Below are positions 63,063 to 64,000 of a stretch of DNA of 64,000 nt, in pieces. This DNA comes from Ensifer adhaerens. Lineage in GTDB: Bacteria; Pseudomonadota; Alphaproteobacteria; Rhizobiales; Rhizobiaceae. The DNA is taken from contig NZ_JABEKT010000001.1 in assembly GCF_013283195.1 (NCBI RefSeq), forward strand, positions 3,297,473 through 3,361,472. Reading direction: 5' to 3'. The notes beneath the pieces were generated by a model. That model made no database searches and had not been told where the DNA came from. It was given only the letters and a program-made list of their open reading frames with translations. The first letter of the stretch is position 1, and each line of letters begins with the position of its first letter. A program made the position numbers and the translations under genes.

Positions 63063-63515
63063 ATGTTGTATTTCGAGGATTTTTCCGAAGGGCGACGCTT
63101 CGACTACAAACCGGTCGAAATGAAACCTTCCGATATGATCGCCTTTGCGCGTGAATTCGATCCGCAGCCGATGCATCTCGACGAGGAAGCCGGTAGGCGC
63201 AGCATCCTCGGTGGCCTCTCGGCCTCCGGCTGGCACACCAGCGCTGTCGGCATGCGCATGATGCTCGATGCCTTCATGGGCCAGTCCTCGTCGCAAGGCT
63301 CGCCCGGTATCGACTTCATGGACTGGAAGAAGCCGGTCATTGCCGGCGACACGCTCACAGGTTTCAGCCAAGTTCTGGAGGCCCGCCGCTCGAAGTCCAA
63401 GCCCGGCCTCGGCATCGTCAAGTTCCGCAACGAAATCGTCAACCAGGCCGGCGAACCGGTGGCGGTTTCCGAATGTTCCGTGCTCTTCCGCTGCCGCGAC
63501 AAGGTCCAACACTGA
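63063..63515 (+). CDS. MaoC-like dehydratase (hot-dog fold), first of tandem pair
   Basis: This 150-residue hot-dog-fold protein has the hydratase signature FAREFDPQPMHLDEEAGRRS (D and H of the R-hydratase pair, about 28-47), then GGLSASGWHT and GIDFMDWKKPVIAGDTL. MaoC-like proteins hydrate trans-2-enoyl-CoA, and some act in beta-oxidation or polyhydroxyalkanoate supply. The next gene starts at its stop codon and encodes a paralogue, so the two may form a heterodimer. Substrate not shown. Confidence 0.88.
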   Translation: MLYFEDFSEGRRFDYKPVEMKPSDMIAFAREFDPQPMHLDEEAGRRSILGGLSASGWHTSAVGMRMMLDAFMGQSSSQGSPGIDFMDWKKPVIAGDTLTGFSQVLEARRSKSKPGLGIVKFRNEIVNQAGEPVAVSECSVLFRCRDKVQH

Positions 63516-63985
63516 TGATGACGATGGAGGAGTTTTACGCCACCGGCCGCAGGACCGTCATCGGCAGCCTGACGTTTTCGGCGGAGGATATCGTCCGCTT
63601 CGCGCGCGATTTCGATCCGCAACCCTTCCATCTCGACGCCGAAGAAGCCCGGCATTCGCTGTTCGGCGGCCTCTGCGCCTCCGGCTGGCACACATCCGCC
63701 GGCTGGATGCAGTGCTTCGTCCGGTTCTGGAAGGACGAGCAGCGTCGGCTTGCCGCCGAAGGCCTGCAGGCGCCAAGGCTCGGCCCCTCGCCCGGTTTCA
63801 GGGATCTCAGATGGCTGAAGCCGGTCTATGCCGGCGACACCGTGACCTATGCCGTGACGTTCCTCGAAAGCCGCGCGCTCGCCTCGCGGCCCGGCTGGCG
63901 GATCAACACCATTCTGTGCGAAGGCGAAAACCAGCACGGCGAAGCAGTGATCCGCTTCGAGAGCAAGGTCATCGAGTTCGTATAG
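63515..63985 (+). CDS. MaoC-like dehydratase, second of tandem pair
   Basis: This 156-residue paralogue of the preceding gene repeats the hydratase motif FARDFDPQPFHLDAEEARHS and GGLCASGWHTSAGWMQCFVRFW, and the motif LRWLKPVYAGDTVTYAV. Its ATG overlaps the preceding TGA (TGATG), giving translational coupling. The pair probably forms a heterodimeric double hot-dog, a common arrangement for R-specific hydratases, and this is inferred. The gene is complete within the window, ending 15 bases before the edge. Confidence 0.88.
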   Translation: MMTMEEFYATGRRTVIGSLTFSAEDIVRFARDFDPQPFHLDAEEARHSLFGGLCASGWHTSAGWMQCFVRFWKDEQRRLAAEGLQAPRLGPSPGFRDLRWLKPVYAGDTVTYAVTFLESRALASRPGWRINTILCEGENQHGEAVIRFESKVIEFV

Positions 63986-64000
63986 ATCGCCACGATTGCC

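Overview
This window looks like a chromosomal segment of a Rhizobiaceae alphaproteobacterium, most likely the Ensifer/Sinorhizobium group. The grounds are high GC, a long-form alphaproteobacterial RpoD, a BA14K-family protein, a ClpS2-type adaptor, a UbiK-like protein, and two families of dispersed intergenic repeats of the rhizobial type. This placement rests on recognising gene families, not on a search. No rRNA, tRNA, CRISPR array, prophage or intact insertion sequence was seen. About 70 protein genes are supported.

Layout. 0.2-4.9 kb holds small accessory enzymes and envelope proteins (NTF2-like, YjbQ, DUF1428, VOC, lytic transglycosylase lipoprotein, LprI-like, DUF2066, GYD). 5-18.1 kb holds rpoD, a GFA protein, a GyrI-like protein, tdh and kbl (threonine catabolism), recQ, a DxD glycosyltransferase, dnaG and yqeY. 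18.4-24.2 kb holds carA, a LysR/SDR/imine-reductase-like module with a palindromic control region, a small HTH-like protein and aatA. 24.7-27.7 kb is a sortase system: a VIT-vWA substrate with a C-terminal LPQTAT signal and its overlapping class GN sortase. 27.8-35.5 kb holds a PQQ-type sugar dehydrogenase, DUF3052, an EamA transporter, a cold-shock protein, BA14K, an MBL hydrolase, an SH3b protein and ilvE.

35.7-39.1 kb is a regulatory cluster: a MarR regulator behind a striking palindrome, an OmpR-type response regulator, an EnvZ-like histidine kinase and a TPR protein. 39.1-42.1 kb, on the minus strand, holds a tyrosine phosphatase, csaA, proC, ybjN-like and ubiK-like genes, with an unannotated candidate sRNA in the gap. 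42.2-48.5 kb on the plus strand holds lgt, midA, pgeF, an M24-fold protein without recognisable metal ligands, a lipoprotein and prs. 49-54.5 kb holds two small envelope proteins, then a DUF779/aldehyde dehydrogenase/AcoR-like cluster, then a BenE-type transporter. 54.8-64 kb holds rplY, a GGDEF-EAL protein with a periplasmic binding protein, pth, a GNAT protein, clpS, ychF, a polytopic membrane protein and two tandem MaoC-like genes.

Most genes are core metabolism or information processing. The best candidates for new biology are the sortase pair, the M24 pseudoenzyme, the palindromic control regions at 20.6 and 35.7 kb, the candidate sRNA at 41.5 kb, and the repeat family that sits inside several operons and supplies stop codons.
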